From: Kofleriaceae bacterium
GTDB lineage: Bacteria; Myxococcota_A; Polyangia; Haliangiales; Haliangiaceae
Direction of reading: 5' to 3'
Assembly: GCA_018057825.1 (NCBI GenBank)
Contig: JAGPCY010000001.1
Coordinates: 248,001-312,000 of the forward strand
Length of the DNA stretch: 64,000 nucleotides
Positions 32,574 through 39,808 of the stretch are shown here, in pieces; positions within the stretch are counted from its first letter, which is position 1; every line of letters begins with the position of its first letter. The notes beneath the pieces were generated by a model. It had not been told where the DNA came from. It ran no database searches and saw nothing but the letters and a program-made list of their open reading frames with translations. The translations under genes were made by a program, and so were the position numbers.

Positions 32574-33224
32574 GTGGCTATGTTGCGCGCTCAGGTCAAG
32601 GCCACCGCTCAGCGCCTCCTGCCCCGGCTGACCCGCGGCCAGATGGTGTGGCGCGGCCCGGCGACCGCGCGCCGGGTGGCGTTGACCTTCGACGACGGCC
32701 CGGGGGAGCTGACCGCCGCCTACCTCGACGCCCTGGCCTCGGTCGACGCGCCGGCGACGTTCTTCTTGATGGGCTTCTACGTCGAGCGTCAGCCCGAGTC
32801 CCTGGGCGCGTACGTGCGCGGCGGCCACCAGATCGCCGGCCACGGCTACTTCCACGAGCGCTTCACGCGCCTGGGCGTGCGCGGCCTGGGCGACGAGCTG
32901 ACCCGCATGGAGCGCGCCCTCGGCACGCTGCCGTGGGGGCGCTGGGTCCGTCCGCCCCACGGCACCCTCGGGCTGGCCGACAGCGGCGTGATGCTGGCCC
33001 GCGGCTACACCGTCGCGATGTGGTCCTTCGACAGCCTCGACTACGACGGCGCCGACGCCGCGACGCTCGTCGAGCGCTGTCGGCCGGACCGGGTGGCGCC
33101 CGGCGAGGTGATGCTGTTCCACGAGCACAACCAGGCGACGATCGACGCGCTGCCCGAGATCGTCCGCGGGTTGCGGGCCGACGGCTACGAGCTGGTGACG
33201 ATGGCCGACTTGCTGGCGCCGTAG
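32574..33224 (+). CDS. polysaccharide deacetylase (NodB-like)
   Basis: The 216-residue protein carries the NodB homology motifs in order: TFDDGPGE (~40; Asp general base and metal Asp), GHGYFHERF (HxxxH metal pair), VRPPHGTLG and WSFDSLDYDG. These enzymes remove N- or O-acetyl groups from GlcNAc polymers or peptidoglycan. There is no cleavable signal peptide, and the start may also be ATG 32580. It follows the hydrolase by six bases, so one mRNA is likely. Hydrolases 1 and 2 plus a deacetylase is a set familiar from exosortase/EPS loci, yet no exosortase is seen here. Confidence 0.85.
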   Translation: MAMLRAQVKATAQRLLPRLTRGQMVWRGPATARRVALTFDDGPGELTAAYLDALASVDAPATFFLMGFYVERQPESLGAYVRGGHQIAGHGYFHERFTRLGVRGLGDELTRMERALGTLPWGRWVRPPHGTLGLADSGVMLARGYTVAMWSFDSLDYDGADAATLVERCRPDRVAPGEVMLFHEHNQATIDALPEIVRGLRADGYELVTMADLLAP

Positions 33225-33232
33225 GAGCCGCC

Positions 33233-33372
33233 GGTCTCGGACTCGGCCTCGGTCTCGGCCTCGGTCTCGGCCTCGGTCTCGGTCTCCGCCTCGGTCTCGG
33301 TCTCGGCCTCGGTCTCGGCCTCCGCCTCGGTCTCGGCCTCCGCCTCGGTCTCGGCCTCCGTCTCCGTCTCGG
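33233..33372 (+). repeat. CTCGGT/CTCGGC hexanucleotide array 4 (~140 bp)
   Basis: About 23 hexamers (CTCGGT, CTCGGC, CTCCGC, CTCCGT) fill the gap between the convergent deacetylase and lipoprotein genes. The pyrimidine-rich strand is sense for the deacetylase gene. Confidence 0.95.
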
Positions 33373-33379
33373 ACCGGTA

Positions 33380-34066
33380 CTAGTCTTCGCCTTCTTCTTC
33401 GTCGTCGCTGTCGCCGACCGGCTGGATGTGGATGTCGTCGATCCGCCAGTCGCCGTCCTCCTTGCGGAGGATGATGCGGTAGCGCATGCCGCTCTCGTCC
33501 CAGCGCAGCTCGGCCCGGTCGGTGCCGATCTCCTCGATCGTGCCCTCGACCTTGCGATCGAGGCCGGCGGCGAAGCCGGCGAGCTGGCGCTCGAGGCCCT
33601 CGCGGCGGCGGTTGGTCAAGCTGGCGAGGAAGGCCTGGAGGTCGCGAGCTCGCACCGCGTCGGCGAAGCGCCGCACCGCCTCGCGCGGGCGGGCGGCGCG
33701 GGTCCGCGTGACCAGCGCCGCGTCGAGGCGCCAGCGGCCCTGATCGCGCACGAGGCCAACGGTCTTGCCGTCGCCGTAGCGGAGCAGCGCCCGCTCGCCG
33801 GCGTCGGCGTCGGTGACCAGGGCCTCGCGCAGGCGCGCCGCCTGCCAGGCCCGCTCGGCGGCGGTGGCTCGCCACTGCAGCCGGAACTCCTCGAAGCTGA
33901 CCCGACGACGGGCGTCGGCCGACAGGAGCGCGTAGGCCGCGGCCGGATCGTCGCCGGCCAGGGTGCGGGCGATCGCGGTCGCGCCGGTGTGCGCGGGCGG
34001 CGCGGTCGACAGCGAGCCGCAGGCCGCCAGGGCCGCGAGCGCGAGGGCCGGAACGAGGCGCGACAT
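33380..34066 (-). CDS. lipoprotein with NTF2/DUF-like tandem halves, unknown role
   Basis: The 228-residue product has a lipobox (LAAC, Cys at 16). The mature part shows two similar alpha/beta segments: AIARTLAGDDPAAAYALLSAD...RWRLDAALV and AVRRFADAVRARDLQAFLASL...DWRIDDIHI. Each has a helix-rich half followed by a strand ending in W-R-(L/I)-D. That duplication resembles NTF2-like or DUF4878-type lipoproteins. It ends in an acidic tail (SDDEEEGED). The start is supported by TATTGT 8 bases upstream. The fold assignment is tentative. Confidence 0.65.
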   Translation of the reverse strand: MSRLVPALALAALAACGSLSTAPPAHTGATAIARTLAGDDPAAAYALLSADARRRVSFEEFRLQWRATAAERAWQAARLREALVTDADAGERALLRYGDGKTVGLVRDQGRWRLDAALVTRTRAARPREAVRRFADAVRARDLQAFLASLTNRRREGLERQLAGFAAGLDRKVEGTIEEIGTDRAELRWDESGMRYRIILRKEDGDWRIDDIHIQPVGDSDDEEEGED

Positions 34067-34074
34067 CCGCGTCG

Positions 34075-34080
34075 ACAATA
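34075..34080 (-). promoter_or_regulatory. -10 box TATTGT for the lipoprotein gene
   Basis: TATTGT (minus strand) ends 8 bases before ATG 34066. It lies just downstream of an intrinsic terminator that belongs to the preceding transcript, so the gene has its own promoter. Confidence 0.5.
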
Positions 34081-34111
34081 GGCGATCCGACGCGGTCGCG
34101 CACGGTCGCCG

Positions 34112-34145
34112 AAAAACAAACCGCCGAGGCGGAATGCCTCGGCGG
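34112..34145 (-). terminator. intrinsic terminator
   Basis: A perfect 10-bp stem (34121-34130 with 34136-34145) closes a 5-base loop. It is followed in the minus direction by TTTGTTTTTC (34111-34120). This is the clearest intrinsic terminator in the window and ends a leftward transcript from the nadB side. Confidence 0.9.
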
Positions 34146-34146
34146 C

Positions 34147-34392
34147 CCCGAGCAGCGTGTGGCCGTCCGTCGTATGACGCCACCCGGGAACGCTCCCGGG
34201 TATTGCGACCGTGATGCCAGGTCGCGCGGTCGACGAGCGACCGGCCGGGGGCGCGGCGCCGGGACGGCCAATCCGAGGCGTCTCGCTCGGTTACGCGGGT
34301 TGGCCGGGGGGCCGAGCGGCGATCCCGTGAACGGCGGTTCTCGCTGGCGGGTGTGAAACCGCCCTCGGCCTTGCGCCGGTGTGGCTCTAGAG
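34147..34392 (-). ncRNA. structured RNA region of unknown class (nadB 3' UTR or sRNA)
   Basis: Between the nadB stop and the terminator, the minus strand can form a series of strong hairpins: a long arm with outer stem GGCCGAG/CTCGGCC (34364-34370 with 34310-34316) and inner stem GGCGGTT/AACCGCC (34357-34363 with 34333-34339); GGCCAA/TTGGCC (34300-34305 with 34266-34271) enclosing CCGAG/CTCGG; GGTCGC/GCGACC (34237-34242 with 34220-34225); and CCCGGGA/TCCCGGG (34194-34200 with 34183-34189). No ORF fits. I checked by eye for RNase P, tmRNA, SRP, TPP and cobalamin signatures and saw none. It may be an independent sRNA or a processed 3' UTR. Confidence 0.5.
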
Positions 34393-35979
34393 CTACGCCG
34401 CCGGGCCGTTGGTGAGCTGCAGCTCGGTCGAGCGCGCCACCTCGAGCTTGTGCGGGTAGTCGACGGTGTAGTGCAGGCCGCGCGACTCCTTGCGCCGGCG
34501 CGCGCTCTCGATGATGAGGTGGGCGACCAGGGCCAGGTTGCGCAGCTCGATCATGTCGCTCGTGATCTTGAAGTTCCAGTAGTACTCGCGCAGCTCATCG
34601 CGCAAGAGCTCGATGCGGCGCCGGGCCCGATCGATGCGCTTGTCGGAGCGGACGATGCCGACGTAGCTCCACATGAACCGCCGGATCTCGTCCCAGTTGA
34701 GCGCCACCACGATCGCGTCGTTGGAGTCGGTGGCGTCGCCCGACTGCCACGGGATGATGTGGCCGGGCCGAACCGCGACCGCGTCCTTGACCGCGGCCGC
34801 CGCCCGCCGCCCGAAGACCATGCCCTCCAGGAGGGAGTTCGAGGCCAGCCGGCACGCGCCGTGGAGCCCGGTCCACGACACCTCGCCGATCGCGTACAGG
34901 TTGCGGACTGTGGTCTGGCCGACCTCGTCGACCTTGACCCCGCCGCACATGTAGTGGGCGGCCGGCACGACCGGGATCGGCGCGCGGGTGATGTCGATGC
35001 CGAGCTCGAGGCAGCGCTCGGCGATGTTGGGGAAGCGCGCGCGCACGAAGTCCGGCGCCAGGTGGGTCATGTCGAGGAACACCGAGTCGGCGCCCGACTT
35101 CTTGAGCTCGTTGTCGATGGCCCGGGCCACCACGTCGCGCGGGCCGAGCTCGGCGCGCTCGTGGTAGGCGTCCATGAACCGCTCGCCCGAGGCCAGCCGC
35201 AGCTTGCCGCCTTCGCCGCGCAGCGCCTCGGAGATGAGGAAGCTCTTGGCCATCGGGTGGTACAGGACCGTCGGGTGGAACTGCACGAACTCGAGGTTCG
35301 AGACCACCGCGCCGATCCGGTAGGCCATGGCCACGCCGTCGCCGGTCGCGACGTCGGGGTTCGAGGTGTAGACGTAGACCTTGCCGGCGCCGCCGGTGGC
35401 CAGGACGGTGGCCCGGGCCACGACCGTGTGGACCTCGCCGGTGGTCTTGTCGAGGACGTAGGCGCCGAAGCACGCGGCCTCGCCGCCGTACTTGGCCATC
35501 GACAGCAGATCGACCGCGATGTGGTTCTCGAGGATCGTGATCGCCGGGTGGGCCACCACCGCGGCCAGGAGCGCGCGCTGGATCTCGCGGCCGCTGACGT
35601 CCTCGGCGTGGACCACGCGGCGCCGGCTGTGGCCGCCCTCGCGGGTCAGATCGAGCTGGCCGGCCGCGTTGCGGTCGAGGCGGGTGCCGACGGTCAGCAG
35701 GCGCTCGACCATCGCCGGGCCCTCGGCGACGATGCTCTCGACCGCGGCCCGGTCGCACAGGCCGTCGCCCACCGTCAGCGTATCGGCGACGTGTTGCTCG
35801 AGGGAGTCGTCGTCGGCCAGGACCGCGGCCACGCCGCCCTGGGCCCAGTTGGTGTTGGTGTCGAGCGCCCCGCGCTTGGTGACGATCGTGACCCGGCCGT
35901 GGGCGGCGGCGTCGAGAGCGAACGTCAGGCCGGCGATGCCGGTGCCCAGCACCAGGTAATCGGTCTCGAGCTGCGCCAT
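34393..35979 (-). CDS. nadB: L-aspartate oxidase
   Basis: NadB oxidises L-aspartate to iminoaspartate, the first step of de novo NAD synthesis. The 528 residues are full length. An FAD-binding GTGIAGLTFALDAA motif is at the N-terminus, followed by the family block DTNTNWAQGGVAAVL, then SRRRVVHAEDVSGREI, VLATGGAGKVYVYTSNPD, FVQFHPTVLYH, GPRDVVARAID, HYMCGGVKVDEVGQT and GACRLASNSLLEGMVFGRRAA. These separate it from succinate dehydrogenase and fumarate reductase flavoproteins. TATGGT 6 bases upstream supports the ATG. NadA and NadC are not nearby. Confidence 0.95.
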   Translation of the reverse strand: MAQLETDYLVLGTGIAGLTFALDAAAHGRVTIVTKRGALDTNTNWAQGGVAAVLADDDSLEQHVADTLTVGDGLCDRAAVESIVAEGPAMVERLLTVGTRLDRNAAGQLDLTREGGHSRRRVVHAEDVSGREIQRALLAAVVAHPAITILENHIAVDLLSMAKYGGEAACFGAYVLDKTTGEVHTVVARATVLATGGAGKVYVYTSNPDVATGDGVAMAYRIGAVVSNLEFVQFHPTVLYHPMAKSFLISEALRGEGGKLRLASGERFMDAYHERAELGPRDVVARAIDNELKKSGADSVFLDMTHLAPDFVRARFPNIAERCLELGIDITRAPIPVVPAAHYMCGGVKVDEVGQTTVRNLYAIGEVSWTGLHGACRLASNSLLEGMVFGRRAAAAVKDAVAVRPGHIIPWQSGDATDSNDAIVVALNWDEIRRFMWSYVGIVRSDKRIDRARRRIELLRDELREYYWNFKITSDMIELRNLALVAHLIIESARRRKESRGLHYTVDYPHKLEVARSTELQLTNGPAA

Positions 35980-35985
35980 GGCGCG

Positions 35986-35991
35986 ACCATA
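35986..35991 (-). promoter_or_regulatory. -10 box TATGGT for nadB
   Basis: TATGGT (minus strand) ends 6 bases before ATG 35979. No -35 match is seen 16-18 bases further upstream. Confidence 0.55.
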
Positions 35992-36029
35992 CCCGGTCGG
36001 CCGACGGGGCGCGGCCGAGCGACCGAGTT

Positions 36030-36058
36030 TTGCGGCGGCCGCCGGCGCACGGTAGGAT
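36030..36058 (+). promoter_or_regulatory. promoter TTGCGG-17-TAGGAT for the lytic transglycosylase
   Basis: A -35-like TTGCGG (36030-36035) and a -10 TAGGAT (36053-36058) are 17 bases apart. The -10 ends exactly 7 bases before ATG 36066, implying a leaderless mRNA. Confidence 0.6.
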
Positions 36059-36065
36059 TTTCCCT

Positions 36066-36749
36066 ATGGCTCGTCGTCGCCGTCGCCGCCGCCCGCGCGT
36101 GGGCCTCGCGATCGTCCTCGCGGTGGCCGCCGCGATCGCGATCGCGGTCGGCTCGGCGGCCGCCGACATCTACACCTTCACCGACGACGAGGGCGTGGTC
36201 CACTTCACCAACCTGAAGCCCAAGGGCAAGGGCTGGAAGAAGCTGATCGACGCCACCCCGGAGCGCGGCAGCAAGGCCGCGGCCGATCGCGGCGGCTGCG
36301 CGCGGTGCGATGCGGTGCCGGCCAAGGATCGCTCGCCCGAGCGGTTTCGCCGCTACGATCCGCTGATCTTCGAGGCCGCGGCGCTGTACCGCCTGCCAGT
36401 GCCGCTCCTGCGCGCGGTGATCCGCGTCGAGAGCGACTACGATCCCAACGTGGTGTCGGCGGTCGGCGCCAAGGGGCTCATGCAGCTCATGCCGGCGGTC
36501 GAGAGCGACATGCGGGTGGCCAACGTCTTCGAGCCCCGCGACAACATCATGGGCGGCGCGCGCCTGTTGCGCGTCCTGGCCAACAAGTTCGACGGCGACC
36601 TGGTGTTGACGATCGCCGCCTACCACGCCGGCGCCGGCGCGGTGTCGAAGTACGGCCGCCAGGTCCCGCCCTACACCCGGACCCGGCAGTACGTGAAGAT
36701 GGTCCTCGACCGCTACTACGAGTACAAGGCGCGCGAGCCGGCGCGCTGA
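36066..36749 (+). CDS. lytic transglycosylase with N-terminal DUF4124
   Basis: The 227-residue exported protein has an Arg-rich start and a hydrophobic signal segment. A short DUF4124 segment (IYTFTDDEGVVHFTNL) comes next. The SLT/goose-lysozyme-like domain follows: FRRYDPLIFEAAALY, VIRVESDYDPNVVS with the catalytic Glu (~122), GAKGLMQLMPAV, NIMGGARLLRVL, LTIAAYHAGAGAVSKYG and PPYTRTRQYVKMVL. It cleaves peptidoglycan to 1,6-anhydromuropeptides, for wall remodelling or for making room for envelope machines. The start is set by the promoter spacing. Confidence 0.93.
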   Translation: MARRRRRRRPRVGLAIVLAVAAAIAIAVGSAAADIYTFTDDEGVVHFTNLKPKGKGWKKLIDATPERGSKAAADRGGCARCDAVPAKDRSPERFRRYDPLIFEAAALYRLPVPLLRAVIRVESDYDPNVVSAVGAKGLMQLMPAVESDMRVANVFEPRDNIMGGARLLRVLANKFDGDLVLTIAAYHAGAGAVSKYGRQVPPYTRTRQYVKMVLDRYYEYKAREPAR

Positions 36750-36759
36750 CCGCGGGCGA

Positions 36760-37641
36760 TCACGCGCCGCCGACGGTCACCAGGAGCGGGACGGTGGTCG
36801 GCTGGTTGTCGGGCGCGAAGCTGGCGCGTTCGAGGAGCGCGCGCTCGGCGCAGGCCGCGGCCGGCACGCCCAGATCGGCGGCGTTGCTGTCGACCTTGGC
36901 GACCTCGCCGTCGGGAGCGACCGTGAGGAGCAAGCGCAAGGTCACCGGCGGGGCCTGGCCGCGCCCACAGGTGGCGACCGCGTCGGCGGCCTGGGCCAGG
37001 AGCGTGGCGCGCTCGGCCGCGCGATCGGGATGGTCGGCGCCGTCCTTGCGCCAGCACACCGTCTGGAGGAGCTGTCCCGAGCCGTCATTGCTGGTGGCGC
37101 GACCTCCCGCGGCGCCGAAGCCCAGGCCGACCGATGAGAACAGCTCGTCGCCGAGCCGGTCGGTCACCTCCTCGGCCAGCGCGATCTTGCAGCAGCGATA
37201 GCGGCAGGTCACGGCGCTGGCGGCGACCGGCGCGCCGAGGCTGGCCAGGCGGGCGCGCACGGCCTCGGCCTGGGCGGCGTCCCAGGTCGGATCGGGCGGC
37301 AGGTCGTCCCAGAAGGCCGGGTCGGTCGAGACGCCGTGATGACGCGTGCGCCAGCGGTCGAGGACCTCGGGCGACATCGTCCGCGGGTCGGCGTCGATCG
37401 GTGGCACGTCATCGGCGCGAGGCGCCGGCCCGGCGGCGGGGCGGGGCGCGGCCGCGAGCGTCGGGGGCGGCGTCGGCGCGGGCGGCGGTGTCGTCGGTCC
37501 GACGTGGGCCGCACGGGCTGGCGGCGAGGACCCGGTCGCGGTGCCACGCTCGCCGCCGCGCGCGCGCATGACCAGGAAGACCGCGCCGGCCCCGACCGCG
37601 AGGCCGGCGGTGAACCACACGATGGGCTTCGACATGATCAC
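36760..37641 (-). CDS. membrane-anchored AgmX/TonB-C-like protein
   Basis: The 293-residue protein has one N-terminal membrane helix (VWFTAGLAVGAGAVFLVM), then a Pro/Ala-rich periplasmic linker, a middle region with a CRYRCC cysteine cluster, and a C-terminal domain like AgmX/PglI or TonB-C proteins (ATCGRGQ, VTLRLLLTVAPDGEVAKV, ACAERALLERASFAP), which typically has paired Cys residues. AgmX relatives occur in myxobacterial gliding and envelope complexes. GTG 37641 is preferred because GGAGG lies 7 bases upstream; ATG 37635 is the alternative. It is convergent with the transglycosylase, 10 bases apart. Confidence 0.6.
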   Translation of the reverse strand: MIMSKPIVWFTAGLAVGAGAVFLVMRARGGERGTATGSSPPARAAHVGPTTPPPAPTPPPTLAAAPRPAAGPAPRADDVPPIDADPRTMSPEVLDRWRTRHHGVSTDPAFWDDLPPDPTWDAAQAEAVRARLASLGAPVAASAVTCRYRCCKIALAEEVTDRLGDELFSSVGLGFGAAGGRATSNDGSGQLLQTVCWRKDGADHPDRAAERATLLAQAADAVATCGRGQAPPVTLRLLLTVAPDGEVAKVDSNAADLGVPAAACAERALLERASFAPDNQPTTVPLLVTVGGA

Positions 37642-37872
37642 GGGGACACCTCCGGTTGCCGCCAGGTTTCGTCGGTCCCTTCGCACCCGGCAGACGTGGC
37701 GATGGTCCTCGACCGGGGCGACCAGGACAAGGCCCGCGACTCCCCCATCATCACGGCGCGGGCGGCAGCCGCGCCGCGTGGCGGCGCAAGCGCCAGTGCG
37801 TGAGCGCGGCGAACCCCGGAAGGCCGAAGCGAGGGCTTGTGACGTCGCGACGCCCCGTGCCACAACCGCGCC

Positions 37873-39783
37873 ATGTCGGAACCGAGCCCGGCGGCGCAGC
37901 GCTGGCGTCGCCACCTGGTGCTCGGGGTCGCCCTCGCGGTGTTCGGCGTCGCGCTGGTCCAGTCGGCCTGGCTCTGCGACGACGCGTACATCACGCTGCG
38001 CACGGTCCGCAACTTCGTCCTCGGTGACGGCCTGCGCTGGAACCTGGCCGAGCGGGTGCAGAGCTACACCCACCCGCTGTGGATGTTGGTCTTGTCGGCC
38101 GGCTACGCCGTGACCCGAGAGGCCTACTTCACGACGCTGGCCCTGGCCGGCGGCTGCTCGCTCGCGGTGGTGGCGATGATCGGCTGGCGCAGCACGGCGC
38201 GACCGTGGCTGGGCGCGGCCGCGATCGTGACCTTGGCGTCGTCGCGCAGCTTCGTCGACTACGCGACCTCGGGCCTCGAGAACCCGCTGTCCCACCTGTT
38301 GCTGGTGGTGTTGATCCTCGACTACGCGTCGCTCGACGCGCCGACGCCGGCGCGGCTCGCGCGCCTGGCGGTGGTCGCAGCCCTGGCGGTGGTCAACCGC
38401 GCCGATCATCTACTTCTAGTCGCGCCGATCCTGGCGGCGGCGTGGTGGCGCGGGCGGTCGTGGCGCGGCGTCGGCGCGATCGCGCTCGGGTTCGCGCCGC
38501 TCGCGCTGTGGCTTGGCTTCGCGACGATCTACTACGGCTTCCCGCTGCCCAACACCGCCTACGCCAAGCTGCCGGCCAGCATCGGCCTCGACGAGCGCCT
38601 GGCCCACGGTGGTCACTACCTCTGGTATCAGGTCGGCTTCGATCGGGTCTCGGTCGTGGTCCTCGGCGCCGGCCTCGTGGCGCCGCTCGGCCTGCGCCGC
38701 TGGCGGTGGGCGCCGCTGTCGGCGGCGCTGGCGCTCTACCTCGGCTACATCGCCTACGTCGGCGGCGACTTCATGGCCGGGCGGTTCTTCACCGCGCCGC
38801 TGGTGGTCGCGGTCGTGATGCTGGTGAAGCTCCTCGACGGGGCCCCGCCGCTGGCGCGGTTGCGCGAGCGGCCGCGGGCGCGGGCGGCGCTGGCCGGGGC
38901 GGCGATCGCCGCGGTGGTGGGCCTCGGCCTGAGCCACGGCGGGCGGGCCAGCCTGACGACCGGGCGCGGCTTCGGCGCCGGCAAGCACTGGTCGCAGAGC
39001 GTCGACGCCCACGGCATCGCCGACGAGCGCGAGGTCTACTACCCCGACCTCGGGCTGGTGCGTCGCGGCGGCGCCTTCGCCGGGCCGCGCCACCGCTGGC
39101 TCGACCGCGGCGCGCGCCTGGCCCCGGGCAGCGTGACCACCGCGATGAACGTCGGCCTGCTCGGCTGGGCCGCGCCGCGGACCGCGCACATCGTCGACCT
39201 GCTGGCGCTGACCGATCCGCTCCTGGCCCGCTTGCCGCCGGTGCCGCTGGCGCGCTGGCGCCCCGGCCACCTCGGCCGGCTGATGCCCGACGGCTACGCG
39301 GCGACCTTGGCGGCCGGCGCCAGCCGCTTCCCCGACCCGGCGGTGGGGCGCTACTGGGACGACCTCGCGTCGGCGACCCGCGGTCCGGTGTGGCGGGCGT
39401 CGCGGTTCGCCGCGATCTGGCGGCTCAACACCGGCGCCGACGATCACCTGCTGGCGCGCGCCAACGATCGCCGGGTCGCCGCGGCGGCGGTGCGGCAGCC
39501 CGGGCCCGAGCCCTATCGCCTCCTGCCGGCCAGCGTGCTGATCGTCGACTTCCCGCCCGCCACCAGCGCGACCACCGTCGAGGTGTGCGTCGATGGCGAC
39601 GACCGCTACCAGATCGAGTTCTGGCGGGCCGGCGCGCGGCTGACCGTCACCGAGGTCGCGCCCGGACGGCGCGGCCTCATCACCGCGCGGCTCGCGGCGC
39701 CCGGGGCCTTCGATCAGGTGCGGATCGCGCCGCGCGGCGGCGACGGTCGCTACGCGGTCGGCTGCGTGCGGCCAGCGTCGTGA
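37873..39783 (+). CDS. polytopic GT-C-like membrane glycosyltransferase (DDAYIT type)
   Basis: The 636-residue protein starts with a TM helix followed by WLCDDAYITLRTVRNFV, the acidic DDAYI(T/S)xR motif of arabinofuranosyltransferase-like/ZomB-like GT-C proteins. QSYTHPLWMLVLSAGY and SRSFVDYATSGLENPLSHL follow, with about 9-10 further hydrophobic segments and a C-terminal soluble domain of ~250 residues. Such proteins move sugars from polyprenyl-phosphate donors to envelope acceptors outside the membrane. Substrates are unknown. It stands alone with no coupled neighbours. Confidence 0.75.
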   Translation: MSEPSPAAQRWRRHLVLGVALAVFGVALVQSAWLCDDAYITLRTVRNFVLGDGLRWNLAERVQSYTHPLWMLVLSAGYAVTREAYFTTLALAGGCSLAVVAMIGWRSTARPWLGAAAIVTLASSRSFVDYATSGLENPLSHLLLVVLILDYASLDAPTPARLARLAVVAALAVVNRADHLLLVAPILAAAWWRGRSWRGVGAIALGFAPLALWLGFATIYYGFPLPNTAYAKLPASIGLDERLAHGGHYLWYQVGFDRVSVVVLGAGLVAPLGLRRWRWAPLSAALALYLGYIAYVGGDFMAGRFFTAPLVVAVVMLVKLLDGAPPLARLRERPRARAALAGAAIAAVVGLGLSHGGRASLTTGRGFGAGKHWSQSVDAHGIADEREVYYPDLGLVRRGGAFAGPRHRWLDRGARLAPGSVTTAMNVGLLGWAAPRTAHIVDLLALTDPLLARLPPVPLARWRPGHLGRLMPDGYAATLAAGASRFPDPAVGRYWDDLASATRGPVWRASRFAAIWRLNTGADDHLLARANDRRVAAAAVRQPGPEPYRLLPASVLIVDFPPATSATTVEVCVDGDDRYQIEFWRAGARLTVTEVAPGRRGLITARLAAPGAFDQVRIAPRGGDGRYAVGCVRPAS

Positions 39784-39808
39784 TCACGGCGCGGGCGCGC
39801 CGCCGAAC

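Noticed and set aside
34147-34392. RNase P RNA, tmRNA, SRP RNA or cobalamin riboswitch
   Set aside because: Characteristic conserved strings of these RNAs are not present on either strand. A covariance search was not possible.
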